Below are positions 12,981 through 26,079 of a DNA stretch of 64,000 bases, one piece after another; positions within the stretch are counted from its first letter, which is position 1; each line of letters begins with the position of its first letter. This DNA comes from Arctopsyche grandis. Its lineage: Eukaryota; Arthropoda; Insecta; Trichoptera; Hydropsychidae. The notes beneath the pieces were generated by a model. The model did no database searches. It was not told the DNA's origin and saw only the letters and a list, made by a program, of their open reading frames with translations. The DNA lies in NCBI RefSeq assembly GCF_051622035.1, contig NC_135360.1, forward strand, positions 1,732,001 through 1,796,000, in the 5' to 3' direction. Made by a program: the position numbers and the translations under genes.

Positions 12981-13261
12981 TGTAATTTATAATATTCAAG
13001 GTTGCGAGGCCAATGACCGGGGTTTTTTTATACACAATTGTGGGTATTGGGATTGGTAAATTAAACATAAATTATTGCTTACGTCATGCGATGTAAAAAT
13101 ACGTACTTTTCATATTATCCTTCCGATTCCGATCTTAACTTCAATTTCGACTTCGATGTTTTATTATTTTTTATTGCATAATTTAATTGGCATAGCCGAT
13201 TCCCAAATTCTGATTCAGTCCGATTCCGATTAATTATTACTATTCATATTGTAACTTTATT

Positions 13262-13560
13262 TCAAATCATGTATCAATCCAAAAGCACCCGTTTTTTCAA
13301 TTTATCAATCCAAAAGCACAAATTTTCACTAATAATTGGGGGTGTCTTTCACAGGGGTGTACTAATGTATAACGCCCTCCCTGAGTGCATCAGGTCTTCT
13401 GAGACCATGGATGCATTCTTGCGAGGAGCAAAGAGACACCTCGGTGAGGAACAGTACATATAAGTTAAATATAGAACTTTAGATATAAGTTATTGAAATG
13501 TTTTTTTTTTTTTGTAAATTAGCTAATAGCTAAAATTATATATAAATAAATTAAATAAGT
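13262..13560 (+). pseudogene. 5'-truncated LINE, 3' end of reverse transcriptase ORF
   Basis: A short frame (13269-13463) ends with residues GGVFHRGVLMYNALPECIRS and a basic helix. That is the usual C-terminal pattern of insect LINE ORF2 proteins (F-x-G-x-x-x-Y-N-x-L-P). It is followed by a T-run and an AT-rich 3' UTR. No catalytic part remains. The clade cannot be set. Confidence 0.5.
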
Positions 13561-14896
13561 AAGTCACTGCTCATTTTGAAAATAAAAATCTTTCGTTGAA
13601 ATTCTCGTACCTCGTACGTAAGAAAGTGTGTATATATTTGTAATGAATTTAATTGCCGATATAATGATTAATTGACACAAAGTTGAAGAGTAGTTTTAGT
13701 GAAAAAAAAATATGTCGGCAACCAAAGGCCATAAAGGGTTAATGAGGCGGAGGAAATAATATCGATCGGAGGAAGGAAGTTCAGTCCAGTTCGTTAATAT
13801 TATATGTAGTATTTATTTTCTTATTATGATTGTTATTAGTTATTTTTTTGTTGAGTCTATATTGACTTTTACATTGAATTTGTGTGGCGAAATTGAAATT
13901 TGTAAGGGTTTGGAGGCGAAACAATTTGCGCGCAGGCCCCGAGCGATACAGCTGGAAAATAGGCCGAGATTTTCCCGTTGCGCTGATTAGATTTGGTACA
14001 GGTATCGAAAACTAGATAAAGTCTCGGGATTAAAACGACAGCGCAACGCATCATATTATATACATATGTACATATAATATGTACATAAGTAATAAGCATG
14101 GTTTCATTCAGTCACGCACAGAATCTGTTTCGAGTTGGCCAAATTTGCAGCGAGCACATCGTCAGTTATTATTCAAAAAAAAAAGAGAAAAAAAAAAATG
14201 TATAGTAAAAGTAGATAGATAGATAGGAATAGAGGTAAAATTAGCAAGTAAGTTGGCAAAAGGGTGGGTGGGTATAAATATTGTTGGCGGAACAATGAAT
14301 AGAACAATGGGTCATGATTTAGTTTAGAGCGAGTCCACCTGAGTATCCGGAGTTTCCCGCTGGCCGAGATAACACGCGAATAATCACCTGATATATTGTT
14401 CAATTTCGGATGAGGCTTTTAAGGAGATTGGAACGGTGTATTATGATGGGACTTTCGATCGTAACTCACTCGCCGACCGTCTACATTTTTATTGTACAAT
14501 ATGTACATTTGTACATATGTATATGTATACGAACACATATGCACAATAAAAATCGATGCATTTAAATATCTTGCACTTGATCCTGTCCGTAATCCTCCAT
14601 TTCGTTTTGTCTCATGAATCGTGAATTAAAAATAACTAAATTGATCAGTTAATAATTAAGATTAATGTTCAGTAATTTATTAAATAAGTGATCAGTTAAA
14701 TTAGCAACCAACACTTATTTATTTAAAGGTCAGGTTTAGGTTAGGTTAAGTTAGGGATAGCCCTATTCATTTAAGATTAGGTTGTTAGGTACATATTATT
14801 TAAATACTTAGCATAGCAACTGATCAATACAAACAACATCCCCTGGTTGAAAATTCACCGCACACCACTGATATGTTTGTATGTATTATAATTTCA
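13561..14896. other. No gene recognised
   Basis: Partly lower-AT stretch (13720-14100, 14270-14460) outside the recognised repeat families, with a T-rich tract (14176-14200 on the - strand). No splice-bounded exon with family similarity found. A TTAGG-like repeat lies at 14733-14755. Confidence 0.35.
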
Positions 14897-15140
14897 CTAG
14901 TTGTTTTACCCGGCTTCGCTCAGTATTTCTAATATAAACAGCTTAAACATGGCGAATCTAATAGTAAATATTCATTTGTTTTTTTATCAAATTTATTTGA
15001 ATCGAAAAAAATATATATCGAATCATCATTAGAAACTTCGATTTGTTTTCGATGTTAGAAACCAACATTACATATTTATATATAATATGTACTTATGTAC
15101 ATATGTACATACAAAGTCTCTTTTGAAATTATATATTAGA
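14897..15140 (-). mobile_element. Helitron-like element (GAAGCCGGGT family)
   Basis: On the - strand it starts TCTAATATATAATTTC (15140 downward) and ends GAGCGAAGCCGGGTAAAACAACTAG at 14897. Flanked by A at 14896 and T at 15141 in + orientation, with no target duplication. A member of the family repeated through the window. Confidence 0.65.
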
Positions 15141-16270
15141 TAACCGGACAACTATGAAACAAATGTATTTTCATGTTGAAATTCTAAATCGGATTTTTTT
15201 TCACTCAAATAGGGGTATTTGGCAACCCTGTATTTGCATGGGGTGCCGATCGATGAGAAGAAATCTGTCGTGAACAATACATTTGGCGTAGGTACAGTAT
15301 TTTGTTGATCAATTGTGTAAATAATGAGGGTAAAAAGTAAATTAGTTTAATTTAGTGTCGGGTTAGACAAATGAAGCTGTAGATTTAACCGCAAATGGGT
15401 GGGTGACGGCAGGACGTAAGGGTGGGTACAAGAATGTTTTGTCGAGCGTGATCTGGCTCATCCGGTGACCGGCTTTAAATGCAAATCCAATGCTTTAAGG
15501 GTTAACGCTCTAAGCTAAATTGTGACATTCATCAACGCACCCTAAATTTTACCCCACCACGATCGAAAAACATGTTCTTCAATCCCAACCGGTTGATTCC
15601 AAATCAACCGACGAACATCACATCTCGCAATTTATCATCCTACTATTTTACGTACATACATACATAAGTAAAATCTTGCAAGCGAGGATTTTATATTAAA
15701 TTTCTCCATAAAATATTGCATATCATCTTATTAGTTTTGACCCTTCGAATTTACGTCTGCCCTAAAGTTTTATATGAGGATTTAGCCGCCCGTACTTTTT
15801 TGCACAGCTTTCCCAAATTTTATACATTTCTGTTTTTATTTAAACGAGTCGGTTCTGTGATAAAATCGCACACGAAAAACGAAACAATCACACCATAACT
15901 GTGCATTTTTAGCAGCGCCATTCGTGAAATTTTACCGGTCTCAAAAACCACATTTTTCATACAATCATATATATAATATCGCTATTCTGTCTGTCTGTGT
16001 GTCTATGTAAGATAACGCTGTGTGTCATATGTGTGTGTATGATACATATGTACATATACATATATGTCACAGCTAAACCAATGCCAACAAAACGTATACG
16101 AATATAATAACAAATGAAAAAAAAACAATGTATCCTCTAGGCAAAAAGGCGGCGCTAAGTCGAGAAAATTTATTTAAATCATTAATTAATTAATTAATTT
16201 TTCTATTGTTTATATATAGGTAGGTAGGTAGGTAGTTTTTACCATTTTTTCATATTAAACAATTAAATAT
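15141..16270. other. No gene recognised
   Basis: Contains a CTGTCTGTCTGTGTG tract at 15987-16003 after TCATATATATAATATCGC, which may be another Helitron-type 5' end, and a GTAGGTAGGTAGG run at 16220. No protein-coding signal. Confidence 0.4.
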
Positions 16271-16803
16271 TGTTGCGTCGGGGTGGGTGGAGGATCCAAG
16301 TAAAAGCCAACAGTCGTTTCACAGCATTTATTGATGATTAAGGAGATACACGCAGTGTCACGGCTAAGTCCAGAATGCCATGATATCGCCTACGTACCGC
16401 CTTATAAGGGGTAGATCTCTCAGGACGTCTAATCTGTTTACCTACAGTATAGTCACGTATTCGGATATGTATTCCCACGGTATGAGAAGTGCAATCATTG
16501 TTTAGCTTTCATGCACTTAGCTTGTCGCTAATCCCTAAAACCACTTACACCGGTCTCACGGTCTCTCAGGACGTCTAATCTGTTTACCTACTGTATAGTC
16601 ACGTATTCGGATATGTATTCCCACGGTATGAGAAGTGCAATCATTGTTTCATGCACTTAGCTTGTCGCTAATCCTTAAAACCCACTTATACCAGTCGCAC
16701 GGTATGCATTTAGTTAATCCGTTAACAGATATCCGTTACAGATAATCTTTGAACGGTCACAGTCTCTGGGATTCTATTCGCTTAATCCGCGGCGTACGTT
16801 ACA
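16271..16803 (-). mobile_element. Solo LTR (Gypsy-like) with internal tandem duplication
   Basis: Read on the - strand it begins TGTAACGTACGCCGC and ends CCCGACGCAACA, so TG...CA, with ATAT on each side. It has a TATA-like CTTATAAGG (- strand, around 16401-16409) and an AATAAATGCTGTG polyadenylation region (- strand, around 16324-16335). A unit of 146 bp is present twice (starts about 16416 and 16562). There is no internal gag-pol, so it is most simply a recombination product. Confidence 0.65.
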
Positions 16804-17029
16804 ATATATTTAAAATGTATCTGAAAAATTTCGACCACGTGCGGATCGAACACATAACCGACACATTACTTTATTTTTTTTTTAATTAATAACTTTATAT
16901 GCCAACATCCATGCGATGATATTTCATCGGGTACAACACTAGTGTATAACTAAAACGGTGTCTGTAATTCGTTTCTGATTGGCTGGATCGGTCAAAGACG
17001 TTTGTGATTAATCGGTAGTTAAATAATAC

Positions 17030-17157
17030 ATTTTTTTATTCAAATATGTATACATATGTACATATATGGATTTAATAAAAAAAAAAACAAATTAAAATTT
17101 TTTTCATGGTTTTCATTTAATTTCCATTTATCGAGCGAAGCCGGGTATTGCCACTAG
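17030..17157 (+). mobile_element. 3' end of a Helitron-like element
   Basis: Ends CGAGCGAAGCCGGGTATTGCCACTAG at 17157, followed by T. The 5' limit is not clear. The next copy starts directly after it. Confidence 0.5.
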
Positions 17158-17158
17158 T

Positions 17159-17356
17159 TTAATATAAAATTTCGAAAGAGACTTTGTATGTAACTATTGT
17201 TGGTTCGAAAATCCGTGACGTCATCGAACAAATTAATATTCAAATAAAATAAAACTATTCAAATAAACTTAATAAAATGTTTACTATTAGATTGGACATG
17301 TTTTATCGGTTCATATTATATTACAAATACCGAGCGAAGCCGGGTAAAAACACTAG
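17159..17356 (+). mobile_element. Helitron-like element, head-to-tail with the previous one
   Basis: Starts near TTTAATATAAAATTTCGAAA (degenerate TC start) and ends CCGAGCGAAGCCGGGTAAAA ACACTAG at 17356. Same orientation as its left neighbour. Confidence 0.55.
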
Positions 17357-18293
17357 TAATATATAAATAGTAAAAACAAACTGTTTTTCTGCGTTCAAAA
17401 TTGTATTTTTGAAATCGATATGCAATGCATAAATGACAAACGAAATGGTAACTTTTTTGCGATGAAAATGAAAATTCGTTTTGTCAGATTTTGTTCAGAA
17501 CCTGTTGACTAGTGTAGTCAGTTGTCACAAATTTTAAAACTGAAAATGAATACTTGTGTAGTTGGAATGTATATATGTATCTATATATGTACATATATAC
17601 ATACATACATACATAGATGTATATTTAAACGTGTGAAATTTCGTATGTATCCTTAACCATTAAACTATCAATTATCCCCAGGCGTTCGGTCGAATCCAAC
17701 TTTCAGAGTGAAAGCGTTATTTTATAATAGCAGATGAACTTTTGGCACGATCGTACACATTATACGCAATAAATATAATATGTACGTACATATAATATAT
17801 ACCTAGTATGTAGCCATTTGAGTTCTTTTAGAAACGAAGTGTAATACAATTTTCCGATTCAGCGTTGCAGACAATTAAATCAATAATCGAATGAACTGAA
17901 AGGCGACAGTAGGCGAATAGGTACCAACCAACTGGCATCGGCCGATTTGCCACGGAAGCGTTTCTCAAACCATTCTCATTCCATTTTATATGAAAAATTG
18001 ATTACAACAATAAGATCAAATGTCGATACATACATATGTATGTATACATAGATTCATATATGAAAAGGACGTGTAGTGTAGCGTGTGCAATCGCTACTTG
18101 GATGGGAAAGGGCTTGTAGGGATTTTAGAGGTTGCAGCCTCGATAGCAGATTCATTATTTATACTACCGTTATTGTATCAATTGTGCAAAATCTGACAGA
18201 ACACCATTTCGTTTATTATTTATGCATTGCATATCGATTTCAAAAATACAATTTTGAACAGTTTTCTTTTAGTATTTACATATACATATACTA
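17357..18293. other. No gene recognised
   Basis: AT-rich spacer with ACATACATACATACAT tracts (17595-17615, 18030-18050). No defended exon. Confidence 0.45.
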
Positions 18294-18850
18294 CTAGTGG
18301 TGCTAACCGGCTTCGTTCGGTATTTGTAATCTTACATATAAAACACTAAAGTTTGTTCGTATGTTTGTATTTACCTACGTATTTTTCGTCAATTTAATTA
18401 ATAGTCGACAGTCTATTCTTCTGACGTCATCGAACAAATAATTCGCTTTTTTCCGATTCAAAGGATTCGAAGTTCCCGGGGGCGTAGGCACCGAGGGCGA
18501 AGCCCTAGGGCTCCGCCCCCTAAGGGGCGCCGAGAGCGATGTACATATATTTTTTTATAAGAGACTTACTATATATGTTTGTTTGTTCGTGACAGTCAAT
18601 TTAATAAAAAAAAACAAAAGAGTATTCAAATAAATTTATATAAAATAAAACTATTCAAATAAATTTAATAAAATGTTTACTATTAGATTAGACATGTTTA
18701 AGCGGTTTATATTACAAATTCCGAGCGAAGCCGGGTAATAATGCTAGTATAATATAAACAAGGCCAATCTAATAGTAAACATTTTATTGAATTTGTTTGA
18801 ATATTCATTTGTTCGACGACGTCATCTATTTAAGAACCAACAATAGTTAC
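18294..18850. mobile_element. Cluster of three Helitron-like pieces in opposed orientations
   Basis: A - strand copy begins at CTAG 18294-18297 (ACCGGCTTCGTTCGG). A + strand copy ends CCGAGCGAAGCCGGGTAATA ATGCTAG at 18747. A further - strand interior fragment runs to about 18850. A GC-rich segment with CCGAGGGCGAAGCCCTAGGG (18490-18530) sits between them and is unlike the rest of the region. Confidence 0.5.
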
Positions 18851-19869
18851 ATAAAAAACTTCATTAATAAATTTACGTACATTTTTGATTTTGAGTTTAA
18901 GTACATACATAAGTAAGCAATTAAACGGATCAGTTGAAAACCATCGTGTGTAAAATAATTAATTGCAAGAATAGTATACGCTTCACGTAGTGTCAAATAA
19001 GTAAGAATTTGGCAATGTTTTTCTTTTGACAATAAGCTTAAATTGAAAAATATTTGCGTAGGGTTGGCATAATTAATTTAAATTTTGCTGAGTTCGTCGT
19101 CCTCGAATGTAAATCCAGGTGAGAGACCCAAACACGCTCAGCGATAAATAACCACGAAAAAAAATCATCCCCTTTAATGTTAAAATTATTCTAAATGAAG
19201 CTTTCTCGTTTTAAAAGGTTGAAAGGCCGCATTATACAAATATAATCTGTTTAAACACGTCCTCGTTTAAAAATAATTACGATGATTTTTTTCCCGTCGG
19301 GAAAATTCTCATTTAAAAGGATTATTGTTGATGTTGTTTGTACATATATCATATAATATAATATGTATATTTGTTATGTGTATGTAATGTTGTGTAACAT
19401 TACAGAGTGACAATTTTCAAGCTACAAGTTGTCATGAATACATACATACATATTTGTATACGAAATTTATTTCGTTGTGAAACACTCCAACAAAACTACA
19501 TATGTATAATAGAGTGAAATACTAAAATCGAAATGGAGTCATGGAAGTACGGATTCATAGGTACGCGTCATCAATCTCGTCGAAGGCAATTTCCTGTGTG
19601 TGCTTTGACATTAAACATGATTGATTGATTTCATGTGCAACTCTTTTCATAGTACACACAACTACATACATACATACATGTACATATGCATATGTATATC
19701 CACATAAATGCATACAAATATTACGATAAATGTGCTAATTCTGCAAATATTGTACATACATATATGTATGTATGTACATATGTACACTAGTTTAATAGAC
19801 ACATGTATTTGATTAATTAACCCAACCTAAACGTTGTTACAAACATTTTTGCGAACTTTCTTTCAAAAA

Positions 19870-20640
19870 AAAGTTAAGTCGAAAAAAATGGGATTTATGG
19901 AATCAATGCTTTTTACTTTATCTACATATGTACCTACATAGTAAAAATAGATGCTTTGTGACGTTTTGTGATCATGCGAAAATTCAATTATCTCCCAAAC
20001 TACCGACTGAATCGAACTGAATTTTTTTACATGTAATAGAAATTACAAATTTTATACCCTAATATTTTTTGAATATTTTTACCTGAACCGAAAGTTGTAC
20101 TTTTACTCTAGAGAATCGAGGTTTTTTGTTTTACTCAAAAAACTTATAGTTTATTGAACTAAAATTATATATTTACAAGTTTAATCTTAATACCATGCTA
20201 TGTATAAAATTTGGTAAGCATCCGTCAATCGGAAGTGGCAGTTTACTCTTCTTCCACTATTCTTTTCGACCCCTTAAATATGTGTGCTTTTCACGAAAAA
20301 ATTCAAGTATAATTCTTGTATCAATGTGATGAAAATCACTTTATACAAGAGATAAATTTATATTTGTATTCTTTATGTACTAACTTATAGCTGATAAGGT
20401 TTTGGTTAGAATTTGTAAACCGGAAGTAGTGTTTTTTTTTAAAACACTATTTCATTATTCTATTTTGACCTTTTAAATTGTTTTAATCTTCTTGATATTT
20501 ATTGTGTATGATAATGATAGTGATTTTAAGTAATAAAAAGAAATTGAACAAAATCCGACAACCGGAAGTAGAATTTTTGTCTTGTGCAAGTTTCCATAAA
20601 TTTGCGCTCAATTTGTATCGAAAATGAAAATGTTTTGTAA
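19870..20640 (+). repeat. Dispersed repeat, inverted partner at 26240-27060
   Basis: Recognisable by GGTAAGCATCCGTCAATCGG, CGGAAGTGGCAGTTTAC and several CCGGAAGTAG words. The same order is found inverted at about 26240-27060, and fragments are at 54940-55210 and 61140-61330. Some copies are joined to a block ending ATTTTTTCTAGATC (27150-27260, 61430-61500). No ORF. The class is unknown. Confidence 0.6.
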
Positions 20641-23439
20641 CCTTATTATATTCCTCAAATACATAGATAAAGTCATAAAGTCAACATAATTAAACATTGT
20701 TTATGTGGAATGTGTACGTACATACATATGTAAGTATAATAAATGTAATATTTAAAATGTGTCTCCATCCATCCATCATCTTAAAAGCCCCGATCTTACG
20801 AAAATATTTTATCTACATATGTACATATGTACTTATAGTATGTATCATTATGAATATATGTATGTATTTTATATATGAAGGCTCTACGTAAGATTTTACG
20901 TTCATTTTATAAGTCGTAAACGCAAACACGAGTACATCCGAGACTCTTTCCAGCTTATCTCCTCATACATTTCAAACCACTTACTTTTATTACTATAAAG
21001 CCTGTTTACTTTTACTCTTACCACATAGTGCTATTTCGTAAAAATGACCTTATCTTTCTACCAATTGACCTGATATACGACCTCTTTCAGTGAGCCCTCT
21101 CCATTGTTTGTTGCCATTTTACAGCTTACGTACATACATATGTATTTATGTACGAAGCTCAAAAATACATGCGATTATTTGTGGATACAATTTTTAATGA
21201 TCATCGGAAATGTAGCGACAGAGGTGATTAAAAAAGGGTCTTTGATATGAACGAACGACAGAAATCTCTTTTACGGTACAAAGTCTTATTTGTAACGCAT
21301 TCGCGTGTAGAGAACGTATAGCCAAGTAAGTACAAGAAAAATAAAAAGGGAGAGACAAGAAAAACGGCGCGAGACAATGAGTAGAAAAGATTGCGATTTT
21401 TTCTCCCGAGACGTAGTGAAAAACCCAGTGTGCGATTTTCCCGTATACCCCGTTATTACCCCCAGCTTTTCCTGCAACTGGAAAACCCCAAAGCTTTGCA
21501 ACGCAACCACTGCTCCTTTCTTGTTTGCCAAAAACTCCCTCTCAAACCCTCTCTCTTTTTAATTAAATTTGACACTGAGGCGTTTTTTGTTTATTTTTTT
21601 TTCGTAATTACGACACAAATAATTTTTCTTCATCGTTGAATACATTTAATTCCGACTCCGCGTCCTGATACCGTAGTTTAATGGTAATGTAATTACTTTC
21701 GAGATACGGAGAATCCGATATGGGGAATGTTTACGTTGTGATATATACACAATATACATATGCACTGTCATGTTCCAAGATTATATTATACATACATATA
21801 CAAAATTAAAACACAGTTTATATATTTTTTAAATTACTTGGTTATCAAACCAAGATTTATTTTATTATCATAAAAACGTAACATTTATGTTATTGGTAGA
21901 TATATTCGAAAACTACAGATTTAATTATGTAACGATGATGAATTTAAAATGAGATGCGTAGATAGTTTGTTTCACTAATTCATTTTGATTCACTTTGTTC
22001 TGCTGCTGTGCTGACCGTCACTTGCGGGGTCGATATTAATTACTACCACTCTCCGAGTCTCGATGGTGATGACTAACTTATGTGATCGAATCGTGATCTA
22101 CATATAAAAATGATTTTTATTTTTTGGGTTGGGCAAAGTCCGGCATTCCTGTCTTATCTGACTATCCGTTTACAGGAATTTTAATGGACTTGTTACTGGC
22201 ATATACAATATGAATGTGAGAAAGTGAATTTGATTATTGTGTGAAACTACGTATGTACATGCATTGATAAGCGTGGTACATAACAGTACATACAAAATTA
22301 TTTCCATCTTATGAGAATTGTTTGTCTGAATTGGCGACGGTCATTGTTCGGATGCATCGCTATAAATGAAAAACAGTGGCTTGCATTTGAACTGCAATCT
22401 AATCTGGCCGAAAGTAACCGTGACCCGACTCGGGTCATCCGACTATTGCCTATCTCTCCTATACATATGTACATATGTATGTATAATTAATTAAAAAAAA
22501 CCTTGAAAATGTGTGCAATTCAGGGACTTGGGACTCTGTTGGGATCGTTTAAGTAGTATAATAATGAAGGGACACTAAGAAAAGATCTATATACTTATAT
22601 AATACATATGTACATACTTATTCCCCGTTGATTATCAAGCCTCAACAATTATTGCCTATTGGCCCGTAACCAACCGATAAGTGAAAAGTTCGGTTGATTT
22701 TCAATTTTCCGATGAACTGTAGAAAATAATTCCAATTTCACCCTGCCTAAATGTACCTATTGTTGATTTTCGCGACATAATTTGAAAGTTTTGGCAATTG
22801 AAATTTCAAACTGCGAGGTTTTAATTAACGTGTGATGTCTCGTTATGCACGGATAAACGCCACAGCTAAAAATTAAATTTAACGCGAGCAATTCCATTTG
22901 TATAAAATATACTACAATATGTATGTATGTGCATACATATGTACAATATACGTACACATATTATATTGTTATTCAGTCGGAAAAGCTCATTCCAGGTGTG
23001 CATACGCATACTCGTTGTTGCAACGCTCATACATAATATCATTCTACATATCTACATACATATGTATGTGGATACAATACATACTTTTGGTCAACATTTT
23101 TATTTTATGGCAGACTGGTTTGTACTAAGTATCGATCCAAGATCCCGTTTTAACGGCTTCTGGTTTTGATTATTGATATTGGAATATTTTCGTTTAATCT
23201 ACACCTTTTTTCATTATTATACAAACTATTTTCATTTTGATACAAGCTTATTGATCATATGTAGATACATTTATGATAAATATGATCTGGTGAGATCTTC
23301 ATCGAATATCGTCCGTTAAGAAATCAGATCGTCGGGGTTATTTAGTGTTATGTAATAAATATTAGATGAACTATATTTAATGATTTTTGTTGGATCTCAT
23401 TATTACGAAAATTGAATAACACCACTGCATACAGTGTAG
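20641..23439. other. No gene recognised; possible short frame at 21286-21531
   Basis: Mostly AT-rich spacer with ACATATGT tracts. On the - strand at 21286-21531 an 81-codon frame starts MANKKGAVVALQ and has a hydrophobic segment near its end (LSLFIFLVLTWLYVLY). Overlapping open frames on the + strand make chance openness likely. No exon boundary supports it. Confidence 0.35.
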
Positions 23440-23798
23440 TATTTGTATCTAATAGTAAACATTAATTTGTTTTTTTATTCCGGAACTGAAATGGAAATCC
23501 GGATTCGGAACTGTAAAAGGAATCCAGAATCGGAACTGAAAAAGAAATCGGAATCCGGAACTGAACCAGAATCCGGATCCGGAATTGTAAAAGGAATCCG
23601 GAACCGGAACCGAAAAAAGAACTGAAACAGGACTGAAAAAGTATTCCGGAAACGGAACCGAAATTGAAAACGAAATCGGAAATCGATATCGACATCATAG
23701 AAAATTCGAAATTGTTTCGATAGCTTCACGGATGCTTCCACCCAAAACTTATATACATACATACTCGTACATAGTCTCTTTCGAAAGTATATATTAGA
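23440..23798 (-). mobile_element. Helitron-like element carrying a GGAATCCGGAACTGAAA minisatellite
   Basis: The - strand 5' end TCTAATATATACTTTCGAAA lies at 23798 downward, and the conserved interior word AATAGTAAACAT is at 23451-23462. Between them (23480-23690) is a degenerate tandem of about 12-24-bp GGAATCCGGAACTGAAAAAG-type units. The open frames across it are repeat artefacts. A related tandem occurs at 48725-48905. Confidence 0.6.
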
Positions 23799-25361
23799 TT
23801 TAATAAAAGCTGCCAAGGGACAAATAAATACGGAATAAAGATCGAAATGACAAGAGTTAATACAAAAAGGCCACAAGTGAGATGGGTAAGTGTTGTTTAT
23901 AGTAGAGATTAATGGAAACTTGTTGGAGAGACTTTTATCCGAAAAATTATGATATTCACATACACTATTTCATTTCTCTAGACAGTTGATGCTTTTAAAA
24001 GTTTTTCATTTGAAAAATGTTTCCTCTTAAAATGAATAAAGTACATGTAGTGCATTTCTAAGTACTTTGTAACTCAACGTATGTACATAAGTGTAAGTAG
24101 TAATAAGTAGTGTGATACAAAGTTCGTGAGCTTCCGTTATTGGATTTTTGTTATTTATTTTTATATACATACATAGGTACATATGTTGCATATATGTATG
24201 TATTTTTATTGTTTGATACGAATGTGGTTACACAATACAATATGTACGTGTGTCGGTAGGTGCATATTATATGTTGTTGGGCTCTCCGCTCCCATTTGTG
24301 TTTTTTCTCATTGTGATTTTTATTTTTTGTTGTACCGCACCGTCATAAATTTTTGCAAATTCTATGGAGAACGGTGTTGTTGGCCGCATGCGGTTTTCAC
24401 CAATAAATACTTTCGACGAACTTTCAGCGAAACCCACAACAACAAATCTAAATCAACAACACTAGTGCGTGTCCGAAGCAATGGCACATGAATAATATAT
24501 GTATGTACATACATATACCTATGTATATGGGCATAATCAGTGGTGTAGTCGGGCCAGGTCGCCGTTCTGGTACTTCTGTTGGAGCCAGGTCGCCGCCCTG
24601 GCACTTTGATTCATATAAACATTGTTTTTCGAGTACAATTAAAATACATTTTGACTAAAATTTCAAATAAAAAATTAAAAACACTCGATGACCACAGTTG
24701 AATAGTAATCTGAGCACATTCAAAACTTAAAGGACGTTTAATGAAAGCATTGGTAAGGGAAATGTTGCTGTTGACACACACAAACACGGGCTTTGCAAAA
24801 TCAAAGATGTTGAAGAGGATGCATTATGGAAGTTTTTATAAAATATAAGAAAATAACTCATAATTTCAACAAGTAAGAATATCTCTTAATTTTAATTGAT
24901 TTTTTTTTATAATAGGAAGAAAGCGGGGGAGGAGTTGGTTCATTTTTATTTAGCACTACAGCACTGGGTATAATATAATGACTTTTCGTAGATATAATAA
25001 GTACAATATGTACGTACATGTGTATTTGAATAGAGTGTCACGTTCTGGGGGATTTAGTCACCTGCTAGGGCAAGCTTTACTTCCGTTTAACTCGGATCCG
25101 GTTGGAAATGGCCAGATTTATGGTGTTGTGGGCAAAACCCCAAGCCCTCTAGGGTTCCATTTTAAGCCCACCTGATAGTATAGTATGTATGTATGTAGTT
25201 GCCAATGGACCACACTCATCGTAGCCTAGCTTTACGACAAACCCTCTGCAACGTTTCTATCTATGTATGTACATTACATCTATGTAAATATTAATATTCT
25301 ACATTAACATACATACATACATACAACAATCTCAATATTGTAATATTGCTGTCTATCTACT
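23799..25361. other. No gene recognised; small GCCAGGTCGCC duplication
   Basis: At 24554-24603 the word CCAGGTCGCCG occurs twice, about 33 bases apart, after a CAGTGGTGTAGTC terminus-like motif that might be one end of a hAT-type element; no partner end was found. The rest is AT-rich. Confidence 0.4.
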
Positions 25362-25754
25362 ACAAGTTGTTTTACCCGGCTTCGCTCAGTATTTGTAACA
25401 TAAACAGCTTAAACATGGCGAATCTAATAGTAAATATTATCATTTTTTTATTAAATTTCTTTGAATCAAAGAAAAAAATATTCAACCAATCGAATCGTCA
25501 TAGAAACTGACTTGTTTTCGATTTCCAACCAACTATAGTTACAAAATTACAAAGTCTCTTTCGAAATTATATATTAGATGTATTATATATTATACCAGAA
25601 TTCGGCTCCCCCCCGGGCTTTCAACCCCGGCACCCCCCGTCCCCCATCCCCATGTTGTCATAGAAATTTTGACTTGTTTTCGAAGTTCCCAACCATTTTT
25701 CAACCAACAATATTTACTTACATACAAAGTCTCTTTCGAAATTATATATTAGAT
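25362..25754 (-). mobile_element. Two adjoining Helitron-like copies, second partial
   Basis: The first copy runs from TTTTACCCGGCTTCGCTCAG (about 25370) to CGAAATTATATATTAGA (25578). A C-rich segment (25605-25645) then leads into a second interior plus 5' end, finishing ATTATATATTAGA at 25753. Both read on the - strand. Confidence 0.55.
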
Positions 25755-25781
25755 TATATGTAACAATTACCGGTCTCCGTG

Positions 25782-26079
25782 ACGGGCTGGAATGTGAAAT
25801 TACCGAAAACGCAAATATCGGAAGGCAAAGATCGAAAATCGAAAGATCTTAAGTCAAAGGTTCAAAAAAAATATTAATGTGTATTAATGTGCGCGCGCAG
25901 AATACGGGAGGAAAAGCCTGTTCCTCTTGTTCCTGTTGTACCCTGCTCGCGCAAATTAAGTGAGTATGTACCGTTTACCATGCACCCTTTTTTTTTTTAT
26001 CTTTCGACTTAAGATCTTTCGATTTTCGATCTTTGCCTTCCGATATTTGCGTTTTCGGTAATTTCACATTCCGGCCCGT
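25782..26079. repeat. Foldback element with 74-bp near-perfect arms
   Basis: Left arm 25782-25855 and right arm 26006-26079 are inverted copies with one mismatch (GGGCTGG versus GGGCCGG). The spacer is 150 bp with GCGCGCGC and CCTGTTCCTCTTGTTCCTGT. The arms include CGAAAATCGAAAGATC, itself nearly palindromic. No protein frame. A transcript would form a long hairpin. Confidence 0.85.

Noticed and set aside
21286..21639. Small membrane-protein gene from the - strand frame
   Set aside because: Three overlapping open frames in the same place, no splice support and no family match; kept only as a note.
23443..23876. Open frames of 60-133 codons rich in Arg/Glu/Ser or Phe/Arg
   Set aside because: Created by the GGAATCCGGAACTG tandem on both strands and in several phases.
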